DNA of 5,815 nucleotides from assembly GCA_029781075.1 (NCBI GenBank), contig JAKOXJ010000057.1:1-5815 (forward strand), in the 5' to 3' direction. Below the pieces are notes generated by a model. The model was not told where the DNA came from. It made no database searches and saw only the letters and a program-made list of their open reading frames with translations. The stretch comes from a bacterium (GTDB lineage: Bacteria; Patescibacteriota; Saccharimonadia; Saccharimonadales; HK-STAS-PATE-42). Made by a program: the position numbers and the translations under genes. Positions 1 through 5,815 of the stretch are shown here, piece by piece. How positions within the stretch are numbered: the first letter of the stretch is position 1; each line of letters opens with the position of its first letter.

Positions 1-1286
1 GAGTCGCTGCAGGCATATTCTCTCGTGCAGGAGAAGGTGGAGCTAGCAACGTCCTCTACCAATTTGCCGCCATAGCAATTCTAATAGCCCCATACTTTCT
101 AGTCGGAAAAGCCTTTGCATTCGCTGGTGGTTCAATCGCCAAACTTGCCGGAGTAGTAAACAACCGAGGCAAGGGAGCCATCGATCGCAGCAAAAAATGG
201 GAGGCCCAAAGAATCGCCAAGAATCGTGCAGATGCCAAAGCCGGTTCAAGGTATCAAGACCGCTTTGGTACTCGTACCATAAATAGAGCCCTTGGGCTTG
301 GGGCCAATAGAGGGAGCCAAACAAGAGCTCAGCAGGCATTCGCTAAAAGGCTAGCAACCCTAAAAGAGACTAACCCTGACATTGAGACCCTAACAGGCGA
401 AGAGGCCCGTCTATTGGCGGAGTCACAGGGTTCTGAATCAAAGATGAAGGATGCTATAGAACTTATGGCTCAAGAATTGGTAAGCAGTGGCAAAGTAAGA
501 GACATAAAACAAGCCAGAAGCATAGCCAAAGGGTATGCCAACTCCGCAAGAATAAAGGCGGGCGGCGTAAATGCGGCAAGTTCTGCCTACGCCCTGCAAA
601 GAGCTGTGGAGTCGGGCTCTATATCTGATGGTGCAGTTATAGAAAGGCTTGGTGCGGGTATTGGTGCCGTGGCCCTAGGAGGTTCTCATGGTGCTGCATT
701 TGGGGCTCAGGAGATTGCTGCACCAGCTAAGGGTGCTGCCACCAAGAAAGCCCAAGAGACTATTATGGCCCAAACTCAGGCGATCAATGCGGCTGAGCAG
801 TCCGGTAACTTTGAACTAGCAGACATGTTGAGAGACCAAGCAGGCATATCCTATGTCCGTATGCCAGATGGTTCTATCAGATACACAGTTACGCGTACAG
901 GAAGTGCCGCCACCTTAAAGGACCTTGGGAAGTCTTGGTCTTCACCGGACAATAAGACAGACCTAGAAGCCAGAGACCCAGTAGACTGGTACGAAGCGGG
1001 CAGAGATCGAAAAAGACCACTCGACCCAGATGGTAAACCGGCAAGTACTCCACCACCAACACCCCCGCCTACTCCACCATCCCCGCCCAAACCCACCGGA
1101 GCCTTCAGTATAGGCCAAAGAGTAGTACACACTAAAACAGGCAGTGACGGTGTAATTGTTGGCTACTCTGCAGATGGTATGCCAAATGTTGAATGGACGA
1201 CTCTAGCTAAGGGGCCTGGTGGTACCGTAGTCCAGGGACCGGGAGTAAAGTCAAATGCATACGACAAGAATCTACGTCCAATGTAG
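1..1286 (+). CDS. VirB6/TrbL-like T4SS membrane protein, C-terminal part (5' end outside window)
   Basis: The frame is open from the left edge (first full codon at 3), giving 427 visible residues; a TTG at 414 in the same frame is internal, not the start. Residues about 17-50 form a last membrane helix followed by a Gly/Ala-rich segment (PYFLVGKAFAFAGGSIAKLA), then a basic stretch with RGKGAIDR. This matches, from memory, the end of the VirB6/TrbL-like polytopic channel protein encoded next to PrgI in Saccharibacteria. The remaining ~375 residues appear soluble: an Arg/Ala-rich helical part (53-210), a Gly/Ala segment (217-242), a short possible beta segment (282-309), a Pro-rich linker (345-364, PPPTPPPTPPSPPKP) and a compact C-terminal module (367-427, beginning FSIGQRVVHTKTGSDGVIVG) that reads like an SH3-like barrel. 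The stop is TAG. It is followed after 15 bp by the next gene, so an operon is likely. The T4SS assignment rests on one helix plus the PrgI context; the SH3-like call is inference. Confidence 0.6.
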   Translation, partial: VAAGIFSRAGEGGASNVLYQFAAIAILIAPYFLVGKAFAFAGGSIAKLAGVVNNRGKGAIDRSKKWEAQRIAKNRADAKAGSRYQDRFGTRTINRALGLGANRGSQTRAQQAFAKRLATLKETNPDIETLTGEEARLLAESQGSESKMKDAIELMAQELVSSGKVRDIKQARSIAKGYANSARIKAGGVNAASSAYALQRAVESGSISDGAVIERLGAGIGAVALGGSHGAAFGAQEIAAPAKGAATKKAQETIMAQTQAINAAEQSGNFELADMLRDQAGISYVRMPDGSIRYTVTRTGSAATLKDLGKSWSSPDNKTDLEARDPVDWYEAGRDRKRPLDPDGKPASTPPPTPPPTPPSPPKPTGAFSIGQRVVHTKTGSDGVIVGYSADGMPNVEWTTLAKGPGGTVVQGPGVKSNAYDKNLRPM

Positions 1287-1301
1287 TATTATCTAGTTTA
1301 T

Positions 1302-2927
1302 ATGAGACACGCTGATAGAATAGGGATTCACGATACAACCCAAACAAATATTCCAGGGTTATTAGATGACCCCGATGCACATTTTGCCCCGGGCGGTCCA
1401 AGAGATAGAGCAGCACTCGAAGCTATGGCCGAACATGCCATTAATATGGCTTATGGGGCAACCCAGCTTTCTACAAGAATCGATAAGTCACCCATGACAA
1501 CTACTCCAGAAAGGAGAGCTACTGCAGATGGAGCCAAGGTCGGAGAAGACGAAGTTATCGCAGAAAGAAGAAAGTATATCGAAGCCGCTCTAAGAGACCC
1601 AATGCCAGGAGCGGCAATCCCCCCACACCCAGATGAGCCCAAGATAAGAGATGCTATTACTAAAGGCTACGGTGACCTAGCTACTATACAAGCGGGGATC
1701 ACAGCAATGGAAGCTGAGCTAGCACCTATAACTGCGGCTAGAGGTGCTAGCCCAATAGAAAGCACGTGGGAGTCCAACCTAAAACAACAGATAGCCTATG
1801 CCAAACAAAAAGAGCAGGAAAAGATAGGTGAAATAAGGAAGCTTCAAGAATCGCTTGAGCCAGAAAGAGACCCTTTCACAAGAGCCAAACTCCAACAGGA
1901 GCTCGCCAGAATGGATGGCGACCTCCCAGGAGGAAAAGAGGCTAGAGCACACGAATTAGGAGGGGGATTAAGAGGCTTCTTCAGTAACCCTCATACCGTA
2001 CTAGATTCATGGAGAGAAAGAGCTCGAGTAAATGCAGAAAGAGGAAGTACTAAGAGACAGCAGAGAAGAGAGGATAGGGCCCTAGCCAATAGGGGAGAGG
2101 CCCCAGTACACGGAAGGGACACAAGTTGGCTGACAGATATAAGGGATGACTTAAAAAGCAAGAAAACCTCTTATGCAGAGATAGCACGTGTAGGTAATGT
2201 CATAGAGGTAGATGGAGAGCTGTTGTTTGTACAGGATATAGAGCCGGCTCACGCGGTATATATCGGGCCTAGCGGTATTAAAGAAGAGTTGTTCTTTGAA
2301 GACGGTACTCCGGTAAAGATGGATGAAGTAGATAACCTATTACTTAGACCCCCTGGTAGCAGGCCAAAAACATATGTAAATCGTCCGGACCCAGCCAAAC
2401 CAGGGTCATTTAAAAGAGAGGAGATTAAACTTAGTCAAAAAGATATTAAGGACTCTATACATCACGGCGAGGAAAAGGTCGTCCTAGGACATATGCACAC
2501 TCGTGAAGAAGCTAAAGACATCCTAATGAATGGTGCCGAAGCAATAGATTTAGCCCCTCTTTATATCCGATTAGATGATCTTGTGCTAAGTGTTAAAGGC
2601 GACCCCCCAACTGCAAAAATTATCACAGGTAAAGAACGAAAGAAGGCCATTGATGAAATGTTGGTGTGGCAAGACCTTGGAAGCGATCCAAGTGGCGCCC
2701 CAAAGGTTGCTAGCCCAGATGGAAGAATACGCGTATTTGACGGGCAGGGAGGTCACTTTGTTCGTCCATTTGCATACCCTGAGCATAGAAGAGATAGCTT
2801 CGAAAGATACGTCAAAGAATCAAGATTAAGGGCTGCAGCCGATGCGAGAAAGGCTACAATAAGACCACCTAAAGACGATATCAAAGATCCATCAAAACCT
2901 TACTACAAAGGACCCAGAAGAAAATAG
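1302..2927 (+). CDS. Hypothetical charged protein in T4SS cluster (541 aa)
   Basis: I do not recognise this family. The product is hydrophilic with no signal peptide, membrane helix or Walker motif, so it is probably cytoplasmic or attached to a membrane partner. Residues 1-110 are low in structure. Residues about 128-204 are rich in Glu, Lys, Gln and Leu and could form a coiled coil. Residues 225-272 are strongly Arg-rich. Residues about 292-352 (VGNVIEVDGELLFVQDI ... VDNLLLRP) suggest a small beta barrel similar in style to the C-terminal module of the preceding protein. A His cluster follows (HHGEEKVVLGHMH, 387-399). The last ~45 residues are basic and end in GPRRK. The ATG at 1302 keeps the frame 15 bp after the upstream TAG. 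No Shine-Dalgarno sequence precedes it, and later Met codons (for example at residue 42) are possible starts. Lying between VirB6-like and PrgI-like genes on the same strand, it is likely a T4SS accessory component; this is inference from position only. Confidence 0.8.
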   Translation: MRHADRIGIHDTTQTNIPGLLDDPDAHFAPGGPRDRAALEAMAEHAINMAYGATQLSTRIDKSPMTTTPERRATADGAKVGEDEVIAERRKYIEAALRDPMPGAAIPPHPDEPKIRDAITKGYGDLATIQAGITAMEAELAPITAARGASPIESTWESNLKQQIAYAKQKEQEKIGEIRKLQESLEPERDPFTRAKLQQELARMDGDLPGGKEARAHELGGGLRGFFSNPHTVLDSWRERARVNAERGSTKRQQRREDRALANRGEAPVHGRDTSWLTDIRDDLKSKKTSYAEIARVGNVIEVDGELLFVQDIEPAHAVYIGPSGIKEELFFEDGTPVKMDEVDNLLLRPPGSRPKTYVNRPDPAKPGSFKREEIKLSQKDIKDSIHHGEEKVVLGHMHTREEAKDILMNGAEAIDLAPLYIRLDDLVLSVKGDPPTAKIITGKERKKAIDEMLVWQDLGSDPSGAPKVASPDGRIRVFDGQGGHFVRPFAYPEHRRDSFERYVKESRLRAAADARKATIRPPKDDIKDPSKPYYKGPRRK

Positions 2928-2936
2928 CTCAAAACA

Positions 2937-2942
2937 TATTAT
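2937..2942 (+). promoter_or_regulatory. Possible -10 element upstream of the PrgI-family gene
   Basis: TATTAT lies in the 38-bp gap before the start at 2966 and fits a -10 hexamer at 5 of 6 positions. It would place transcription start near 2949-2951, with a short leader of about 15 nt. No -35 hexamer is visible 16-18 bp upstream. The gene may equally be read through from the upstream operon. Confidence 0.18.
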
Positions 2943-2965
2943 GCTAAACTTAACCATATACAAAT

Positions 2966-3793
2966 ATGGCAAGACACACCGTACCACAAGACGTAGAAAC
3001 CGCTGATAAGCTCATTGGCTTCTTAAGTTTAAAACAATTCCTATTTGTTTTAGCAGGCTTTGGCGGGCTCTTTTTAGCATATACCTTTGCCAGAATTAAT
3101 ATCATCTTAGCTCTCCCATTTCTACCATTTATCTTTATCGCATTTGTCCTAGGACTGTATCAACGCCATGACCAACCTGTCGAAGTATTCCTTGCTTCCT
3201 GGATCAAGTTCAAGCTGGCCCCTAAGACAAGAATCTGGGATCAGGAAGGCTACGAACAGCACGTCATAGTAACGGCCCCAAAAAAAGAAGTTATTGATTA
3301 CACTAAAGGACTCAGCAAAGAAGAGGTATACAGTAACTTTACCGGACTCGGTTCTAAGCTAGACACCAGAGGATGGTCCACTAAAGGAGTGACTGCAGCC
3401 GAGTCGCAGGATCTGGGCACAGGTGAGAGTGAAAGATTAATGAGCCTATCTGAGGTAGAAGCCCTAAAAGAAAAATATGAGCCAAAAATAGATCCTGCCA
3501 CAGACATATTTGATGCCAATAACTCCCCAACCGCTACTAGAATAGAGGTTGATATGGATAAGGCCGGGCAAGAATCAAATAAAGCAGCTAGCCAGATACT
3601 GTCTACCAAGCCGCTAGTTACAGATGACAGCTCAGACGAAGACAGTAGCTCAACTACAGAAGAGAAAGACATTCCTCCGAACATCCAGAACCTTGCCCAA
3701 TCAGACGCCCCAATATCAACCGTTGCCAACCAAGCCAGTGCCACAATTACTAAAGATCAATTAGAGCAGGGTGCCGAATTCAGTCTACGTTAG
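2966..3793 (+). CDS. PrgI-family T4SS inner-membrane protein
   Basis: PrgI-family proteins (named after PrgI of the enterococcal plasmid pCF10) are small inner-membrane parts of Gram-positive-type T4SSs, loosely analogous to VirB3, and are normally encoded beside the VirB4 ATPase. The start MARHTVPQDVETADKLIG, two adjacent hydrophobic helices (about 23-43 and 44-64), then RHDQPVEVFLASWIKFKL, KTRIWDQEG and VIVTAPKK (residues 67-107) match the form of this family I recall from Saccharibacteria. A conserved-looking amphipathic stretch follows (LSKEEVYSNFTGLGSKLDTRGWS). From about 140 to 275 the chain becomes a polar, probably disordered tail with an acidic Ser-rich patch at 219-235 (DDSSDEDSSSTTEE), well beyond the ~110-140 residue core. 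There is no Shine-Dalgarno sequence at the ATG. No virB4 follows; instead a convergent gene overlaps its last 4 bp. Confidence 0.88.
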   Translation: MARHTVPQDVETADKLIGFLSLKQFLFVLAGFGGLFLAYTFARINIILALPFLPFIFIAFVLGLYQRHDQPVEVFLASWIKFKLAPKTRIWDQEGYEQHVIVTAPKKEVIDYTKGLSKEEVYSNFTGLGSKLDTRGWSTKGVTAAESQDLGTGESERLMSLSEVEALKEKYEPKIDPATDIFDANNSPTATRIEVDMDKAGQESNKAASQILSTKPLVTDDSSDEDSSSTTEEKDIPPNIQNLAQSDAPISTVANQASATITKDQLEQGAEFSLR

Positions 3794-5115
3794 AGACCAA
3801 AACTATTTTTCTTCTTATCAATCCAAGCTTTAGATTGTCTAACGAGTTTATCTGCATCCTTAGAATCTTGCAGTAAAGGCTTTATAGCCTCTTCACTGTA
3901 GATCCCGTTCTGTGAACCTTTTACCAAAACGACCATACCGGCCACGAGCTTATCTTGAAGGTAATTACCCGCTTTGTAGGGGTTTGAGAACCACTTAAAG
4001 GGTATCTTAGAGGTCGCTAGTATAGGTCTATAGTATTTCTTGGCTAATGACCCAATTAGGACCACCTCCTGAAGCTTCTTTTCCTTAAGATGTAGAGCAA
4101 CTTCCATATGAGCCTCTTCTTCAATATCTGAACTCATCTCATTGATGCCCCCCAAAACTACTACCCTTCTTGGAGTATTAAACTCATATAATAGATCTAG
4201 CGAGGCTATACTAACGTTTGCACCCACGTTATTATAGCTATCATCAATGATAATCGAACCTTTTTTACCGGGCAGCAACCTGCCTCTCCCAGCAGCTGGC
4301 TCCATACCTTCAAGTGATTTGGTCGCAATAACATTACTTACCCCTAAGTTCTTTGCAACCAAAAGAGCTGCTGCAAAAACAAACCCAGAGTGCAGATGGA
4401 GTAGAGAAGACCTAACGCGGCTCTCCTCGCCATCAATCTTAATGGTTAAATCTCTTCTTGTCCTAAGACCAACGTCAACCAAACTGCCAGCCCTTACGAC
4501 GGCCCTATTAAAATTTGACGTACCGAACCACTCTAAACTAGATACAGATGATTCCAAAATCTTTTGGTACTTCTTGGGCACAAGATCACTATTCGCGATA
4601 ATTTTTCTGGAGTACTTTGTAACTTGAAGCTCCTCTTTGGCGACGTCATCAAAAGACTTAAAGTTAAGCATATGCTCAGGAGTAATTGCTGTAATCACAC
4701 ATAAATCCAGCTTGCCGAACTTACCGAACTGGGACATCTCACCTGGCATATCCGTACCAATCTCAATCACGGCATATTCGTAATCTACTGTCTTTTTAGA
4801 AGCCCTCTTTACTCTCAAAAAAGATTTAATTACCGAAACTGGGCTTTGCACATTAGGATACTGTTCCTCAAGCAATACAAATATTGCCGCAAATGGGTCA
4901 TTATACGCTCCATCATGCATCAAGACCCTTTTCCCCGAGCCCTTCAGAACTTCCGCAATAGCAAACTTAGTAGAAGTTTTCCCTACACTACCAGAAACTC
5001 CGATAAGTCTCATCTGATTATTATTACGTAAGAACCCCTTCACGTAAGGGCTATACAGAGATACAAGAAGTCTCTTTATATATTTCTTAAAAGAAGCAAC
5101 CAAATTAATACTCAT
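3790..5115 (-). CDS. MurF-like Mur ligase family protein
   Basis: Mur ligases join amino acids or peptides to UDP-MurNAc precursors in the cytoplasm using ATP; MurF adds D-Ala-D-Ala. Visible motifs, in order, are the P-loop GVSGSVGKTSTK (39-50), IEIGTDMPGEM (117-127, the MurF EMGAxxPGEI region), ITPEHMLNF with VAKEEL (144-162; His148 and Lys160 fit the metal-ligand His and carbamylated Lys positions), AAGRGRLL (274-281), IIDDSYNN (289-296), VVVLGGINEMSSD (318-330) and LVKGSQNG (397-404). The central and C-terminal Mur domains are therefore complete. The usual ~80-residue MurF N-terminal uridine-binding domain is absent; the P-loop is preceded only by a basic amphipathic stretch (KKYIKRLLVSLYSPYVKGFL), as in some CPR Mur ligases. 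The GRHNxxN motif is replaced near 240-250. The ATG at 5115 is preferred because Met35 would leave no lead before the P-loop strand. Its substrate is uncertain, so no murF symbol is given. Confidence 0.85.
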   Translation of the reverse strand: MSINLVASFKKYIKRLLVSLYSPYVKGFLRNNNQMRLIGVSGSVGKTSTKFAIAEVLKGSGKRVLMHDGAYNDPFAAIFVLLEEQYPNVQSPVSVIKSFLRVKRASKKTVDYEYAVIEIGTDMPGEMSQFGKFGKLDLCVITAITPEHMLNFKSFDDVAKEELQVTKYSRKIIANSDLVPKKYQKILESSVSSLEWFGTSNFNRAVVRAGSLVDVGLRTRRDLTIKIDGEESRVRSSLLHLHSGFVFAAALLVAKNLGVSNVIATKSLEGMEPAAGRGRLLPGKKGSIIIDDSYNNVGANVSIASLDLLYEFNTPRRVVVLGGINEMSSDIEEEAHMEVALHLKEKKLQEVVLIGSLAKKYYRPILATSKIPFKWFSNPYKAGNYLQDKLVAGMVVLVKGSQNGIYSEEAIKPLLQDSKDADKLVRQSKAWIDKKKNSFGL

Positions 5116-5117
5116 AT

Positions 5118-5135
5118 CTACACTTATAAGTATAG
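5118..5135. repeat. 18-bp near-perfect palindrome over the Mur ligase promoter region
   Basis: CTACACTTATAAGTATAG is an inverted repeat with one mismatched pair (C5121/A5132) around the perfect core ACTTATAAGT (5122-5131). It sits 3 bp upstream of the Mur ligase start codon and covers the candidate -10 element, where a dimeric repressor could bind. AT-rich palindromes of this size also arise by chance, and no second copy was seen in the window. Confidence 0.3.
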
Positions 5136-5155
5136 CCTACGATTCAAACTATCAA
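5129..5155 (-). promoter_or_regulatory. Candidate sigma70-type promoter for the Mur ligase gene
   Basis: Read on the minus strand, TTGATA (5150-5155, 5 of 6 matches to TTGACA) is followed after 15 bp by TATACT (5129-5134, 5 of 6 matches to TATAAT). The spacer is shorter than the preferred 17 bp. An overlapping TATAAG lies 6 bp further downstream as an alternative -10. Transcription would start only about 5-8 nt before the ATG at 5115, giving a nearly leaderless mRNA, which fits the lack of a Shine-Dalgarno sequence there. The element lies in the 73-bp gap after the LysM-CHAP gene, so the Mur ligase may be transcribed separately from it. Confidence 0.35.
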
Positions 5156-5188
5156 AAAGAGAATGAAGGGGGAGCGTGTATTGAATAT

Positions 5189-5815
5189 TTAATGGATAAA
5201 TAAGTATTTACCAAATTCACTACTTGGGACTGTTCTGTAGGTAACCCTACCCCAACTTGGGTAGTTCATGTCGCTAACCAAAAGACTTCCATCAGAATTA
5301 ACACCCTCTACAAATGCAACGTGACCTGCTCCACGGATATTCCTATGCCATAAAACATCTCCTGCCCTTGGGTTACCATCTACTGCATAGCCCATAGAGG
5401 CAGCTACAGAAGCCCACCTAATTGCATTTCCCATCCTATTAGGTATTGGCCTTCCAATAGCCGCTCTTCTGTTAGCAGCATGCCATGTGCAATACCCTCT
5501 GCTATAAGTATTTCCACCGCCAATAACTGGATTAGCCGCAAACCCATAACTATAGACAGAAAGAGAAGAGCTTCTCCTAGAAGTTCTTGCCGCAGAAGAA
5601 TTACGTGGGCTACCATTTGGGACAATTATTTGAGTTCCCGCAGGAATTTGAGCATTTATATCAATATCATTAAATAGAGCAACCTCCTCGGCAGAGGCAC
5701 CAGTACCATCAGCTATAGTCTTTGGAGTATCCCCCGCCTTTGCAGTTACCAAAACACCTGTAATTGGGAGTATCTTTAAAGTAGTCCCAGGGGCAACCGA
5801 ATCACCAGTTAAGTT
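5189..5815 (-). CDS. LysM-CHAP peptidoglycan hydrolase, C-terminal part (5' end outside window)
   Basis: CHAP domains are cysteine amidase/endopeptidases that cut peptidoglycan, and LysM repeats hold such enzymes on glycan strands outside the cell. The frame is open to the right edge (208 visible residues); a TTG at 5752 is internal because LysM-like sequence continues upstream of it. Visible residues 1-21 (VAPGTTLKILPITGV) are the end of one LysM. Residues 22-66 form a second LysM (GDTPKTIADGTGASAEEV, IPAGTQIIVPNG). A Ser/Arg-rich linker follows (68-90), then the CHAP domain (98-208). The probable catalytic residues are Cys109 in YCTWHAANRRA, His165 in GAGHVAFVE and Asn184 in SDMNY; AGDVLW is also typical. 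A signal peptide or membrane anchor would lie outside the window. The gene precedes the Mur ligase on the same strand with a 73-bp gap. It may serve cell separation or open the wall for the neighbouring T4SS, as the CHAP-containing PrgK does in pCF10; the window cannot decide. Confidence 0.9.
   Translation of the reverse strand, partial: NLTGDSVAPGTTLKILPITGVLVTAKAGDTPKTIADGTGASAEEVALFNDIDINAQIPAGTQIIVPNGSPRNSSAARTSRRSSSLSVYSYGFAANPVIGGGNTYSRGYCTWHAANRRAAIGRPIPNRMGNAIRWASVAASMGYAVDGNPRAGDVLWHRNIRGAGHVAFVEGVNSDGSLLVSDMNYPSWGRVTYRTVPSSEFGKYLFIH

Noticed and set aside
851..1132. Minus-strand open frame with Gly-rich repeats (GGVGGGVGGG)
   Set aside because: It is the complement of the Pro-rich linker codons of the + strand gene, not an independent gene.
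414..1286. TTG at 414 as the start of a separate 290-residue gene
   Set aside because: The same frame is open without a stop from position 3 and encodes a membrane helix and basic stretch typical of the end of a VirB6/TrbL-like protein, so 414 is internal.
2484..2574. HMH motif in the unknown protein as a JAMM/MPN metalloprotease signature
   Set aside because: The Pro after HxH and the downstream Ser...Asp of the JAMM motif are missing, and no upstream catalytic Glu context is evident.
2481..3155. Perfect palindrome GTCCTAGGAC occurring at 2481-2490 and 3146-3155
   Set aside because: Both copies lie inside coding sequence and encode Val-Leu-Gly in the same frame. A repeated 10-mer is expected by chance in a window of this size.
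42..3592. GCTAGC hexamer found six times (42, 350, 1718, 1746, 2709, 3587), none after 3790
   Set aside because: Four copies are Ala-Ser codon pairs and two fall at Leu-Ala pairs in Ala-rich proteins, so codon and amino-acid use explains most of the excess.
3298..3744. 148-residue open frame on the minus strand inside the PrgI-family gene
   Set aside because: It lies wholly opposite a well-supported gene. Its Ser/Leu/Val-rich composition is what the complement of an Asp/Glu/Ser-rich tail gives, and it shows no motif.
3781..3812. Intrinsic terminator at the end of the PrgI-family gene (GTCT/AGAC inverted repeat before a TTTTTCTTCTT run)
   Set aside because: The stem is only 4 bp with a 7-nt loop and sits 8 nt before the T run, too weak to call.
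5189..5752. TTG start at 5752 for a 187-residue CHAP protein
   Set aside because: The frame continues to the window edge and encodes the end of another LysM-like repeat, so the real start lies outside the window.
1..5815. UGA recoding as in Gracilibacteria/Absconditabacteria, CRISPR arrays, tRNA genes or insertion sequences
   Set aside because: Five reading frames covering nearly the whole window contain no in-frame TGA. No spaced direct repeats, tRNA cloverleaf or transposase-like sequence was seen.

Overview
The window looks like chromosomal DNA of a Candidate Phyla Radiation bacterium, most probably Candidatus Saccharibacteria (TM7). The main reason is the PrgI-type protein at 2966-3793. 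Its two-helix core followed by the motifs DQPVEVFLASWIKF, KTRIWDQEG and VTAPKK is, from memory, the pattern of Saccharibacterial PrgI proteins. Moderate G+C (mid-40s % by eye, not counted), the lack of Shine-Dalgarno motifs at all three visible start codons, and a LysM-CHAP hydrolase of a style common in that phylum agree with this. No in-frame TGA interrupts the five reading frames, so the UGA=Gly code of Gracilibacteria/Absconditabacteria is not supported.

Layout. Positions 1-3793 (+ strand) hold three tightly spaced genes of a type IV secretion (T4SS)/conjugation-like cluster. The first is the C-terminal part of a VirB6/TrbL-like membrane protein, cut by the window edge and carrying a long soluble extension that ends in a Pro-rich linker and a small SH3-like module. 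The second is a 541-residue charged, soluble protein of unknown family. The third is a PrgI-family inner-membrane protein with an unusually long acidic tail. Positions 3790-5815 (- strand) hold two cell-wall genes: a MurF-like Mur ligase of 441 residues that lacks the usual MurF N-terminal domain, and a secreted-type LysM-CHAP peptidoglycan hydrolase whose N-terminus lies beyond the right edge. The two blocks converge and their last codons overlap by 4 bp. The only intergenic gaps are 15, 38 and 73 bp, so there is no gene-free stretch to account for.

How they may fit together. VirB6-like and PrgI-like proteins form the inner-membrane channel of Gram-positive-type T4SSs, which also need a wall hydrolase (PrgK/TcpG/VirB1-like) to pass the peptidoglycan. 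The LysM-CHAP protein could fill that role or be an ordinary cell-separation hydrolase; its opposite orientation leaves this open. The ATPase VirB4, usually encoded right after PrgI, is not here. The least explained item is the 541-residue protein between the two membrane components. It carries a possible SH3-like segment resembling the C-terminal module of the preceding protein, and is a candidate undescribed cytoplasmic part of the Saccharibacterial T4SS.
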